Shown here piece after piece: positions 1-11,108 of a DNA stretch of 64,000 bases. The position numbers were made by a program, and so were the translations under genes. Source of the DNA: Miscanthus floridulus (taxonomy: Eukaryota; Streptophyta; Magnoliopsida; Poales; Poaceae); the NCBI RefSeq assembly GCF_019320115.1, contig NC_089593.1:11747908-11811907 (forward strand). Direction: 5' to 3'. The number at the start of each line of letters is the position of its first letter. The first letter of the stretch is position 1. Under the pieces are notes generated by a model, which was not told the DNA's origin, ran no database searches, and saw nothing but the letters and a program-made list of their open reading frames with translations.

Positions 1-1963
1 GTAAATTGCATGGTTGTCCAAAAATAGCGAAACAAAGTTTGTTAGGTTCGCAAAAATATCGCCTACCTGTTAGTACAGTTGGTTCACCATTAGTGGTTAG
101 GATGGTAGGCTCATAAGCTTGAAGTAGAAAGCTTAGCGGTATATCAATCTTTAATTGCAAGATTTGTTTTGGTAAACCGATGATAGCTTTAGCTTTGAAA
201 TCGTTACTGTAGGTTCCTTAGGCATTTATATACTTGCTGTAAAAATGGTAATCATTGAACGAGTCATTTAATAACGTAGTTATTATCCTTGCTTTATCGT
301 AAACTGGCATTAGGAGTATGAATATCCATAGTCATCATAAGAATGTAGGACACGGTCATACATGTTAGTAGTGCTGGTATATAGCTTAGACTTTAGTAGA
401 AAGACCTCGCTTAGTAATGTAATAGAGGTACTTTTGCATTGAGAATTGCTGTTGCCATAGTGTAATCATTGCATCATCATTTCATGTAGATCACGAACAG
501 GTAGACTTCATACCCATCGGTGATTCGGAGTACGACGAGGTGATCGAGGAGTACGAGGAGGAGCTTTTCACATAGGAGGGAGCCTAGGAGCCTGTTGGTA
601 CTGACTTTGCTGACTCGGCACCTGCCCAAGGCAAGCCCCGGTGCATAACCCCTATTTTTAAATGATCACTGAATATATTTATATGATATGCATTTACATT
701 ACAGGCATTTTATGAAAACTACATGCATAGATATATCCACCCTGAGTCCTACTAGTTCAAGTCGAGTAGCTGCTATGCTTAGGATGTCGGTAGCGTGAGT
801 AACCTGATGTCACTCGCAAATAGGTGATTACACTATAATATCATGATGAAATAATGGGAAGAAAAAATGGTGACCGGACAGGGATGTGGATTTGATACTG
901 GTGGGTGTGAGGGGTTGTGTCCTGCGGCCAACACGGCATAGCCCGGTTACACTTTTTCCCTGTCTGTGTCGATTAAGGACCGGTCGTTGCATATGACTCT
1001 AGGCAAGTCACAGACTTTTGTCCCGAGCACATACTTGGGTATGGGTGCAGGGAAGACTTGCTGCTCTCTTGTCACGGATCCGGCTCTTTCCGGACCAACT
1101 GATGGGAAGAGGAGGTGGTGGAGGTCCTTGCGCCGCACTGAGTCCGGGATTCAGAGGCGGGGGCTTTGAGTCCAAGTTTGGACGGGGACCTAGACACCCG
1201 GGGACAGGAGAGTGGTGGGTTAGTCCTGCTTGTGCCCGAGGTACAAGCGGGGCGTGTGTCTTCGAGGCACCCAGCTGGGCACATTGATTCGCGAATCGCC
1301 GGGTTACCCGGTACGGCTTGTCTGCGGTTTAGCACCATAGTAAGAACTGGAAGTGGAAAAGGAGAAGGAACAGTATCGATTGCTCAACTCTTGCTTGAAA
1401 GTAGTATAGGTGCTTATATAGATTGACTAGATAAAAACTTAATACGGCTAATGATAATAATATATCAATAAGGACTCACTATTAGTACTGCTTTTGGCTA
1501 AAAGAGAACCAGCAACCATAAAGCCTAGCATATTCCTTAGAGTCGGGAAATTATTCCCACTATCGGATAAGTCTTGCGAGTACATTGTGTACTCAGGGTT
1601 TATTTACCCCTGTTGCAGGTGATGCTTGAGGAGTACCTTGTGTGGAGGATTCTTCTGGTGGGCTCAGACGAAATCCTCGTTATCTTATCGCTAGATGTTA
1701 TCTTTTAATATTCCGCTGTTTATCATTTCGCACTCTGTATTTGGTATTGTAATAATGTACTTTTAAGAAACTCTAATGTATGAGATGGACTTGTGTTGTA
1801 ACTCGTTTTCATTATTGGATCCTTGGGAAAAATATGGATCTTTTAGGTTCTCCCTCGGGGTGTGCCCGACGGATATCGCTTGTTGTAGTGCTTTCGGTGT
1901 GCTTAGTGTCTGGTGGAAGACGAGCGCCTCCGTAAGTATGCTATTTCGGGTGGTTCTGCCACA
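1..1963 (+). repeat. RLG-1A 5' LTR, last 1963 bp
   Basis: Nearly identical to 9146-11108. It ends in gccaca directly before the primer-binding site. It contains an exon-like acidic segment (490-630), the block tgtcgattaaggacc (967-981) shared with other LTR families, and a splice-acceptor-like stretch ending in CAG near 1618. Small open frames in it are not host genes. Confidence 0.95.
490..630 (+). other. Exon-like acidic segment in RLG-1A 5' LTR
   Basis: A 141-nt stretch bounded by catgtAG on the left and caag|GCAAGC on the right, resembling a GC-AG donor. The frame starting at the G of the acceptor reads DHEQVDFIPIGDSEYDEV and then a Glu-rich run. This copy has two TAG stops where the 3' LTR copy has CAG. 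Length is a multiple of three. The RLG-2 LTR has a comparable 153-nt unit in the same phase. Whether it is spliced or translated is unknown. Confidence 0.45.
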
Positions 1964-1965
1964 GT

Positions 1966-1978
1966 TGGTACCAGAGCC
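1966..1978 (+). other. RLG-1A primer-binding site
   Basis: TGGTACCAGAGCC lies two bases after the LTR end. It matches the initiator tRNA-Met primer site TGGTATCAGAGC with one change. RLG-1B carries the unchanged form. Confidence 0.85.
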
Positions 1979-2407
1979 AATAATGGTCACGAGTTCCTCA
2001 CTCTTTTACAAAACTAAAAGTTTGAACAACAAAAGTTTTGCGAAAAGTAGGATGCGATTAAGTTAAGTATAAGCCCTAGCTATATGGTATATCTAGGATA
2101 GCGGCACTGGTTTTACCTAATCAGTTTTCTGCAGGTACACTGACTTACGTTGCGTAAGAAATTGCTTAGTATACGGAAAGTGAGTGTGCGATGTGCCAAA
2201 AATGTTATGAACGCCGCTATATTCCGGCTTGAGTGAACATATAGGTCGAAGCATGCATCATATAATAGCATCTTTTGAACTAGGAATCCCCCTTCACGTA
2301 TAATGAAAGTAGTAAATTGGCAGGACTAACTTAATGAATACTTTAATAAATGTGCTGCCATCTCTTTAATCCCTAGATTCTAATCGAGAGGGTGTCCTAA
2401 TGGAGGG

Positions 2408-2423
2408 TTTGTCTCTCTTATAG
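2408..2423 (+). promoter_or_regulatory. Splice-acceptor-like site at the gag start (RLG-1A)
   Basis: A pyrimidine tract, tttgtctctcttatag, ends directly at the gag ATG. RLG-1B has the same tract ending in acag. It looks like a 3' splice site that would place gag at the start of a spliced mRNA. The leader at 1979-2407 holds nothing else I recognise. Confidence 0.5.
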
Positions 2424-3641
2424 ATGAATCTAAGGTCCCGACGTGGAAGCACCAGTTTGGGAGTGGCCAACGAGGGCCATGGTGATAGTGCTCGGGCCTT
2501 TGAGCGTGACAACGAGGGAGCTCGGGAGGTTCCACCTTTGGTTCCTCATCCTTTTCCGCCGCCACCATCGCCTCCGCCACTGTCCGCCGTGGAGGTCATG
2601 GTGGAGTTGCTGGCTGCTCGTCGGGAGTCAGCCACGGCTTGACAGGAGACTGCTCGTGCCTTGGAGATTATGGCATAGGCCATCGCGAGTCTCGCCCGTT
2701 GAGGCCCTAGAGGCAACAGTGGGAATGGGGGTGGTGCTCGCCGTCCTAAGGGACAGTCCTCTTACTAGGACTTCCTCAAGACCCACCCACCCACGTTCAC
2801 GCCGTCGAACGATCCGTTGGAGGCAGAGCACTGGCTTTGCACGCTGGAGCAGAAGTTTCGGCTGCTCGGAGTGGCCAACGAGCAGAAGGTGCACTTTGTG
2901 TCCCAGCAGCTTTTGGGGTCCGCAGGTGCCTGGTGGGAGACTTTCCTAGCCGCGGAGCTGCTGGATCATCCGGCAATGTGGCAGGAGTTCTCCACCGCCT
3001 TCCGCGAGTTCTTCATACCTACTGGCGTGATCCACTAGAAGGTGACCGAGTTCATGGAGTTGTGTCAGGGGAGTAGGACGGTAATGGAGTATGTGAATCA
3101 GTTTAACCACTTGGCTCAGTATGCTAGTAGTTAGGTGGACATGGATGACAAGAAGAAGGATCACTTCTTTCGTTGTCTCACTCCTGTTCTTTAGGAGAAA
3201 CTATACCTGGGAAACTATCAGACCTTTGGGGCTCTGATGAACGCCGCCATTGCTCTTGAGGGTTTTCAGCGGGCATCTCAGGCGGATTGGAAGCGGAGGA
3301 TGGTGGCAGCTAGATCCTCCAGCCACCCTCATACTCAGAAGGTGCAAATTGTGAGGCGGGGGTCCTATCAACCATCCAGCGAGCCTCCGTTCCGGTCACC
3401 CTAGCAGACCTCACAGACGTCCGCTACTCAGTACAAGGCACCTCAGCAGCAGGTGCTGCCCCAGCAGACTCAGGGACAGCAGGTCCCACCTCGTCAAGGA
3501 TTTGGGAACAAGCCTAGTGCTTGTTTCAAGTGTGGCAAGGAGGGCCACTATGCCAGGGAGTGTGCTCAGCAGTAGACAGCTCAGCCGTCTCAGCCGTCTG
3601 CAAATTCCAGGCTGATTAAGAGGACCTTCATCAAGAGGAAG
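2424..3641 (+). pseudogene. gag: RLG-1A gag (nucleocapsid precursor), broken
   Basis: Gag forms the virus-like particle that packages element RNA. The frame starts at the ATG at 2424. It has a proline-rich N-terminal part, a retrotransposon gag core (residues such as WWETF, MWQEFSTAFREFF, then GSRTVMEYVNQFNHLAQYA) at about 2817-3250, and a CCHC zinc knuckle, CFKCGKEGHYARECA, at 3522-3563. In-frame stops include two TGA in Arg-like codon contexts and several TAG in Gln-like contexts (near 3036, 3133, 3193, 3402, 3573). Frame is kept into the protease, as expected for a Tekay-type single gag-pol frame. Confidence 0.88.
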
Positions 3642-6600
3642 GTGCCCAGTAGATCTGGTCAAGTGCACTTCACGGATGCTCAGCAGGTTGTGCATCAGGA
3701 GATAGTTATGGCTGGTATGTTTACCATCGAATCCCATCTAGCTTTGGTGTTGTTTGATTCTGGTGCATCGCATTCCTTTATGAGCATGGGGTTTGTAGAA
3801 CGGCACAACTTATCACTTGTGGCTATACCGCATGCCTATAAGATCCGTACTGCGGGTTCTCAGATGTTCATCAACACCCGCACAGATACAGTAAGCTTGG
3901 TATTAGCCACCCACACTTACTGTCTACAGTTCATGATAATGCCTGGGCAAGGCATTGATGTTATTCTTGGGATGAACTAGTTGCGGGTGTATGGGGTAGT
4001 ATTGGATATGAAGAGAAGAAGTGTAGAACTACGGCTTCCGTCTTCTAAGGATAGGATGTCTCTCATCATACCCCCAGAACCGGTCTTACCTGTTGCTGCC
4101 CAAGCTGAAGCCGTTCCTGATCTTACCTCCATTCCAGTAGTATGTGAGTTCCCAGATGTTTTCCCTGAGGATCTTCCTGGATTGCCACTGGACCATGAGG
4201 TAGAATTCTCCATTGAACTTGAGCCTGGTACTGCTCCTATCTCTAGACGTCCGTACCGTATGGCTCCAAGAGAACTTGCAGAAATGAAGAAGCAACTAGA
4301 GGAGTTGATGGACAAGGGGTTCATCCACCCAAGTTCTTCACCATGGGGTTGCCCAGTGATTTTCGTGAAGAAGAAGGATGGTACACTATGGATGTGCGTG
4401 GATTACCGCCCCCTCAACGCGGTAACAGTTAAGAACAAGTATCCCTTGCCCCGCATTGATACTTTGTTTGATTAGTTAGCTGGTGCCATGGTGTTCTCGA
4501 AGATAGACCTCCGGTTAGGCTACCATCAGATCAAGATCAAGCCACAGGATATACCAAGGACAGTTTTCTCTACTAGGTATGAGTTATATGAATACCTAGT
4601 GATGTCTTTCGGCCTCACCAATGCCCCGGCCTTCTTCATGTACCTGATGAACTCAGTTTTTATGCCGGAGCTAGATAAGTTTGTGATAGTTTTCATTAAT
4701 GACATCTTAATCTATTCCAAGAATGAGGAAGAGCATGCCTGTCACCTCTGGATAATACTGACTCGGCTAAGGGAGCACCAGCTGTATGCTAAATTCAGCA
4801 AGTGCGAGTTTTGGCTTGATCGAGTGCAGTTTTTGGGACATGTGTTGACACCTGAGGGCGTTTCTGTGGATCCCAGCAAGGTGCAAGATGTATTAGATTG
4901 GAAGTCTCCAAGGTCTATGCACCAGATCCATCAGTTCCTTGGGCTAGCTGGATACTATCGATGTTTCATCCCTGATTTCTCCAAGATAGCCCAGCCCATG
5001 ACTAAGCTGCTCCAAAAAAAGCTAAGTTTGTTTGGAGTCCAGCTTGTGAAGAAGCTTTTCAGTCCCTGAAGACTTTTCTGACCACTGCCCCTGTGTTGGC
5101 TCAACCTGATATTGAGAGGCCCTTTGATGTTTACTGTGATGCCTTGAAGACAGGATTGGGGTATGTGCTTATGCAAGAAGGGTGTGTGATAGCTTATGCT
5201 TTGCGCCAACTGAAGAAGCACGAGGTGAACTACCCTACCCACGATTTAGAGCTAGCTGCTGTAGTTCACTCTCTGAAGATTTGGAGGCATTATTTGTTGG
5301 GCAACAAAGTGCATATCTTCATGGACCACAAGAGCCTTAAGTATATTTTCACTCAGTCTGAGTTGAACATGAGACAAAGAAGATGGTTAGAGTTGATCAA
5401 GGATTATGATTTGGAAGTCCACTATCATCCAGGAAAAGCTAATGTGGTGGCTGATGCTTTGAGTCATAAGTCACATCAGATTGAGGAAATACCCTTGTCA
5501 CTCCACCACACTAAGGTGCTCACGCAGATTGCCTTGACCTCATAATTGCTGGAGCAAATTATTCAGGAACAGAAGGGAGATCACGAAGAGATTCCTCACG
5601 TCAAGAAGTTGCTAGCAGAAGGGCATGGATCTCATATTAGCATTGATGAGCAGGGAGTCGTAAGATATAAGGATAGACTGGTAGTTCCATCCAATGAAGA
5701 GCTGAAAAGAAAGATTTTGCAAGAAGCCCATCATTCCAAGCTGTCTATCCACCCTGGTAGCAACATGATGTATCATGATCTACGCAAGCTGTACTGGTGG
5801 TCATACATAAAGCAAGATATCACCCAGTTCATTGCAGAATGTGGCACTTGTGGTAGAATCAAGGCAGATCATATGCGCACTCCTGGATATCTACAGCCCT
5901 TGCCCATTCCTGTTTGGAAATGGGAGGATATTTCCCTAGATTTTATTGTGGGTTTACCCCGCACCTCCTCTGGTTTTGATTCTATTTGGGTCATCGTGGA
6001 CCGTCTCACCAAGTCTACCCACTTCCTTCCGGTGGACACTAGATACAATGCAAAGAAGTATGCGGAGTTATACTTTGATTGGATTATGACCCTACATGGG
6101 GTTCCTCTCACCATCATCTCTGATAGAGGGTCAGTTTTTGTCTCTCGTTTCTGGGAGAAACTCCAGGAGTGTTTGGGTACTCGTCTTCTCAGGAGCTCGG
6201 CATACCACCCACAGACAGATGGTCAAACTGAGAGGGTGAACCAGGTGCTCGAGGATATGCTGTGGGCTTGTACAATCTCTTTTCCTGAGAAGTGGGATCA
6301 GTGTTTGAAGCTGGCCGAATTTTCTTATAATAACAGCTATAGGAGAGTATCCGTATGGCACCATTTGAAGCTTTATATGGACAGAAGTGTCGGACGCCAC
6401 TAAACTAGGTTGAAGTAGGAGACCATGGGTACTTCAGGCCTGATTTCATAAAGGAGGCTCAAGAGAAAGTAAATATAATTCGTGAACACTTGAAGTCAGC
6501 TCAGAGTCGACAGAAGGCTTACGCATACAAGCGAAGAAGGCCTTTATAATTTGTAGCTGGAGATTATGTGTATCTCAAGGTATCTCCTATGAGAGGGGTA

Positions 6601-7060
6601 CATCGGTTTAGTGTTCATGGCAAGTTAGCCCCTCGGTATGTGGGTCCATACAAGGTGTTGCAGCAGTGTGGTCCTGTTGCTTATTGTCTCCAACTCCCTG
6701 AAATTCTCTCGGCAGTTCACAATGTATTTCACATCTCACAACTGAAGAAATGCCTATGAGTTCCTAAAGAATCTATGGAAATAGAAGGACTTCCGCTCCA
6801 ACCTGATCTGTCCTATGTGGAACATCCTATAAAAATCTTAGATGAGAAGGAGAGAGTGACCAGGAATAGGGTGATAAAGTTTTACAAGGTACAATGGCAA
6901 AACCATTCAGAGGACGAAGCCACCTAGGAGCAAGAGAACTACTTAACAAAGCATTACCCCCATCTCCTCTTAGGGTCGGATAGTTAGTTTTGCGCAAAAT
7001 GTACTCCATACCCTTTCTCACACTAGGCACATGGAATCTTGGGTCGAGATTTTGTTTTAG
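3642..7060 (+). pseudogene. pol: RLG-1A pol: protease, RT, RNase H, integrase, chromodomain, broken
   Basis: Protease: FDSGASHSF with the catalytic Asp at 3756. RT follows at about 4130-5050; its active site reads FINDILIYS, with the first catalytic Asp changed to Asn at 4698-4700. RNase H with FDVYCDA and TDHKSL-like motifs is at 5093-5500 (here MDHKSL). Integrase: HHCC zinc finger at about 5735-5870, catalytic Asp at 5939, Asp at 6122 and Glu at 6230. The chromodomain-like end is at about 6830-6970. Stops lie near 3978, 4473 and 5545. The frame changes by one base near 5010-5030 and again near 6343, where RLG-1B keeps the base. The element cannot make full Pol. Confidence 0.9.
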
Positions 7061-7071
7061 GGGGGTAGATT
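7055..7071 (+). other. RLG-1A polypurine tract
   Basis: The stretch ttttaggggggtagatt lies directly before the 3' LTR. It is the expected plus-strand primer. RLG-1B has the equivalent on the minus strand at 22452-22468. Confidence 0.8.
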
Positions 7072-7589
7072 TGTAACACCCTGGTGTTACATTGTAATGT
7101 TTTGCTGAAACATTTCATAAGCATCTGATTTATGTGCATTGGTGTATGATAGGCTTTATAATCCATGTTTGGCTTGGAAACATTTTTACGAAACAGAAAG
7201 AAAAAGGTTATGTTTCTTGTCACATAACGTGTTTATTATCTTAATCAAATTCTTGTTAAAACAAAATGTTACAAAACGTTTTGCGAACGGCGATAAGAAG
7301 GTGCGGTCAAAGACATGGAGGGCTAGCGAGTACGTCCCGGGGGTCGGGGTTGGGTTTCGACGTGAAACCTTTTAAATAGACGTCCTCCGCGTAAGTCTTT
7401 GAAGTGGTCGACGAAGCCACCTTTGGCATTAGTTGTAGAACAATTGGCTTAAGAAGTAGCGCATTGTCGCGACTGAGAGTGATGGCTCGGTGTACTCCTT
7501 TTCGCATCGAGCAATTGGAATAGCGTTTGGGGCGCGGCGTACTCATTTTATAGCTGCTTTAAAAGTCATGCACGTCACCTAGCTAGGCT

Positions 7590-8820
7590 CTGGGCATGGT
7601 CACCACCCCGTTGGCTTGCCAGCGCGCTCTGCCGCGCGGGCCAGAGCCACTGCGCGCCCGGCTGCGCTCGCTGCGCCGTTCACGCGCACGACCCGTGCGT
7701 CCTGACCACCTGCTCACTACTGCTGCCTACATGCTCTGCCTCGCTGCTGCTCGCCTCGCCAACCGACGTGTGGCGCCCGAACCGCCGGCCGTGCTCTACC
7801 TGCACCTTGCCCTGCCCCACTGTGGCCGTGGTCGGGTGGGGTCCCGCGTCCGCGTCGCTAGCGGCTGCGCTTGGCACCGCTTAGTTGACTCCTTGGCCAC
7901 TTGCGCGTTAGAAGACTACCGTTGCACTGTCGCCTCGGCGTCGTGTCTGCTGTGTCCTTGCCTGGCGCTGTCCGTAGATGTGCCATGCCAAGGCTCGTCG
8001 TTTGCTGCAGCGGCCGTGCGAACGGCTGTTAGGAGCATGCCCTAGGGTTCCCCATGGCCAAGCACGGCGGTACCTTGCGTTGACAACCGCAGATGAGCCA
8101 TGCCACGCTGTGAGCTCCTCTGGCTCTGATGTCCCCTTGCCGCCGTAGCGTTTCTTTCCAATTCACCATAGTGGTTGCACCCCATTCCAATTGGTCTTGT
8201 CCATAGCTCCGTTGGGCAGCCGGTAACCCTTCTCACCCCTCATAGCAGCCTGTAGCTCGGTCCTGTGCGCCAATTTTGAAGGGCCGAGCTCTCGGGCCAT
8301 TAAGACCTGGAGTGATGCGCCATCGGCTTTCTTCGCCACCAAAGCAGCTCGGTCAAATTCCTCGCACCACTAGCCTCCCCTTCCGTCGATTGTCACCATG
8401 CTCGCCATATCCTAGACCCTACCGCCTTAGTGCATCCCGTGGCGCGGCCGTGCCATTGCCATGCTCTGCTGCACTCATTGCGCGCATGTGGCCGACTTGG
8501 CCTGAGCCACCTCCGATCACTTCTTCACATCTTCCAGTTCTATGGTGAGTCACTGGTACTCGTCCACTCCTGGTTTTGTCCCAGCAGCGCTGATGTTCAC
8601 TGGAACGGCATTGCCGTTCTTGCAGGTTGCCCACTGACATGGTTCGAGCTTGCTGCGACGTCACGGCGCGTGTGTCTCCGCCTGGTGGTTTGCGTTCACA
8701 CATAGGTGAGTATCGGCCCTTTATTTTAGCATGGAGAGGGCTGGGGTGGCCGACATAGGCGTCCGGTGCCGCGCCGTCGTGCCGGTGCGTGCCCTGGATG
8801 GTTAGGGACTTCACCGCGGT
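7590..8820 (+). other. GC-rich block inside RLG-1A LTR
   Basis: A CpG-rich island of about 1.2 kb in an otherwise AT-rich LTR. It has short open frames on both strands without recognisable domains. A strong donor-like GGTGAGTA sits at about 8704. RLG-1B has an equivalent block (20450-21960 and 44770-46260) that aligns for about 150 bp and then diverges strongly, although the LTR flanks stay close. Likely the promoter/leader region; the role is inferred. Confidence 0.55.
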
Positions 8821-9634
8821 GAAGACGCGGTATTCGGAGGGTGCTGTTGTAAAAGCGCTGACTGTTTCAATAGTGGCTTAGGATTTGCTGTGATTTCGTT
8901 GTAGTTCGGGGGTGCCCGTGCATAATTGACTCCGCGCATAGGTCATCACCGTCGTGGGCCGCTGGCCGGCTAGGCCGTACCTCCACGTGGGCCGCGTGCT
9001 GGCTTTCTGTCCCACACGGGTGGGATAACGAGTTGGATCGAGCCGCGCGTCATGTGCCGGCCAAGGAAGTTTCGGTTTTCTCTATTTCATTGTATTAGAA
9101 ATTGTTTATCTATTTAGGTTATGAGCTGAACTTCAATAATTAGTAGTAAATTGCATGGTTGTCCAAAAATAGCGAAACAAAGTTTGTTAGGTTCACAAAA
9201 ATGTTGCCTACCTATTAGTACAGTTGGTTCACCATTAGTGGTTAGGATGGTAGGCTCATAAGCTTGAAGTAGAAAGCTTAGCGGTATATCGATCTTTAAT
9301 TGCGAGATTTGTTGTGGTAAACCGACGATAGCTTTAGCTTTGAAATCATTACCGTAGGTTCCTTAGGCATTTATATACTTGCTGTAAAAATGGTAATCAT
9401 TGAACGAGTCGTTTAATGCCGTAGTTATCATCCTTGCTTTATCGTAAACTGGCATTAGGAGTATGAATATCCGTAGTCATCGTAAGAATGTAGGACACGG
9501 TCATACATCTTAGTAGTGCTGGTATATAGCTTAGACTTTAGTAGAAAGGCCTTGCTTAGTAATGTAATAGAGGTACTTTTGCATTGAGAATTGCTGTTGC
9601 CATAGTGTAATCATTGCATCGTCATTTCATGTAG

Positions 9635-9775
9635 ATCACGAACAGGTAGACTTCGTACCCGTCGGTGATCCGAAGTACGATGAGGTGATCGAGGAGTACG
9701 AGGAGGAGCTTTTCACACAGGAGGGAGCCCAGGAGCCTGTTGGTACTGACTTTGCTGACTCAGCACCTACCCAAG
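9635..9775 (+). other. Exon-like acidic segment in RLG-1A 3' LTR
   Basis: Same 141-nt unit as at 490-630, but without stops. The frame reads DHEQVDFVPVGDPKYDEV, then an acidic run, then EGAQEPVGTDFADSAP. Acceptor-like catgtAG precedes it and a GC-type donor follows. Confidence 0.45.
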
Positions 9776-11108
9776 GCAAGGCCCGGTGCATAACCCCTAT
9801 TTTTAAATGATCACTGAATATATTTATATGATATGCATTTACGTTACAGGCATTTTATAGAAACTACATGCATAGATATATCCACCCTGAGTCCTACTAG
9901 TTCAGGTCGAGTAGCTGCTATGCTCAGGATGTCGGTAGCGTGAGTAACCTGACGTTACTCGCAAATAGGTGATTACACTATAATATCATGATGAAATAAT
10001 GGGAAGAAAAAAATGGTGACCGGACAGGGATGTGGATTTGATACTGGTGGGTGTGAGGGGTTGTGTCCTGCGGCCAATAGGGCATAGCCCGGTTACACTT
10101 TTTCCCTATCTGTGTCGATTAAGGACCGGTCGTTGCATATGACTCTAGGCAAGTCACAGACTTTTGTCCCGAGCACATATTTGGGTATGGGCGCAGGGAA
10201 GACTTGCTGCTCTCTTGTCGCGGATCCGGCTCTTTTCGGACCGACTGATGGGAAGAGGAGGTGGTGGAGGTCCTTGCGCCGCACTGAGTCCAGGATTCAG
10301 AGGCGGGGGCTTGGAGTCCAAGTTTGGACGGGGACCTGGACACCCAGGATAGGAGAGTGGTGGGTTAGTCCCGCTTGCGCCCGGGGTACAAGCGGGGCGT
10401 GTGTCTTCGGGGCACCCAACTGGGCACATTGATTCACAAATCGCCGGGTTACCCGGTACGGCTTGTCTGCGGTTTAGCACCGTAGTAAGAACTAGAAGTG
10501 GAAAAGGAGAAGGAACAATATCGATTGCTCAACTCTTGCTTGAAAGTAGTACAGGTGCTTATATAGATTGACTAGATAAAAACTTAATACGGCTAATGAT
10601 AATAATATATCAATAAGGACTCACTATTAGTACTGCTTTTGGCTAAAAGAGAACCAGCAACCATAAAGCCTAGCATATTCCTTGGAGTCAGGAAATTATT
10701 CCCACTATCGGATAAGTCTTGTGAGTACATTGTGTACTCAGGGTTTATTTACCCCTATTACAGGTGATGCTTGAGGAGTACCTTGTGTGGAGGTTTCTTC
10801 TGGTGGGCTCAGACGAAATCCTCGTTATCTTATCGCTAGATGTTATCTTTTAATATTCTGCTGTTTATCATTCCGTACTCTGTATTTGGTATTGTAATAA
10901 TGTACTTTTAAGAAACTCTAATGTATGAGATGGACTTGTGTTGTAACTCGTTTTCATTATTGGATCCTTGGGAAAAATGTGGATCTTTTGGGTTCTCTGT
11001 CGGGGTGTGCCCGACGGATATCGCTCGTTGTAGTGCTTTCGGGGTGCTTAGTGTCTGGTGGAAGATGAGCGCCTCCATAAGTATGCTATTTTGGGTGGTT
11101 CTGCCACA

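Larger units (their letters stand above)
1..11108 (+). mobile_element. RLG-1A: Tekay-type Ty3/gypsy element, 5' end outside window
   Basis: Order seen: 3' part of the 5' LTR (1-1963), tRNA-Met-type primer site, gag, protease, reverse transcriptase, RNase H, integrase, chromodomain-like C-terminus, polypurine tract, and a full 3' LTR (7072-11108). Position 1 aligns with 9146 in the 3' LTR, so about 2074 bp of the 5' LTR is missing. The domain order and chromodomain place it in the chromovirus (Tekay/Del) branch. Coding is broken by stops and two 1-nt frame changes. The 3' target duplication would be ttgga (11109-11113); its partner lies outside the window. The host is the Tat-type element TAT-1. 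Confidence 0.93.
7072..11108 (+). repeat. RLG-1A 3' LTR, complete (4037 bp)
   Basis: Starts tgtaacaccctggtgttaca and ends gccaca. The TG...CA ends and the match to 1-1963 define it. From left to right it holds an AT-rich start, a GC-rich block (7590-8820), an AT-rich middle, an exon-like segment (9635-9775), the shared block at 10123-10137, a splice-acceptor-like stretch (10737-10763) and the 3' end shared with other families. Confidence 0.95.

Noticed and set aside
1964..1990. A tRNA gene fragment
   Set aside because: Only about 13 bases match the tRNA-Met 3' end, as expected for a primer-binding site.
7596..8705. GC-rich open frames in RLG-1A LTR as host protein genes
   Set aside because: They lie wholly inside an LTR, overlap in several frames, lack domains, and are not kept in the RLG-1B LTR.
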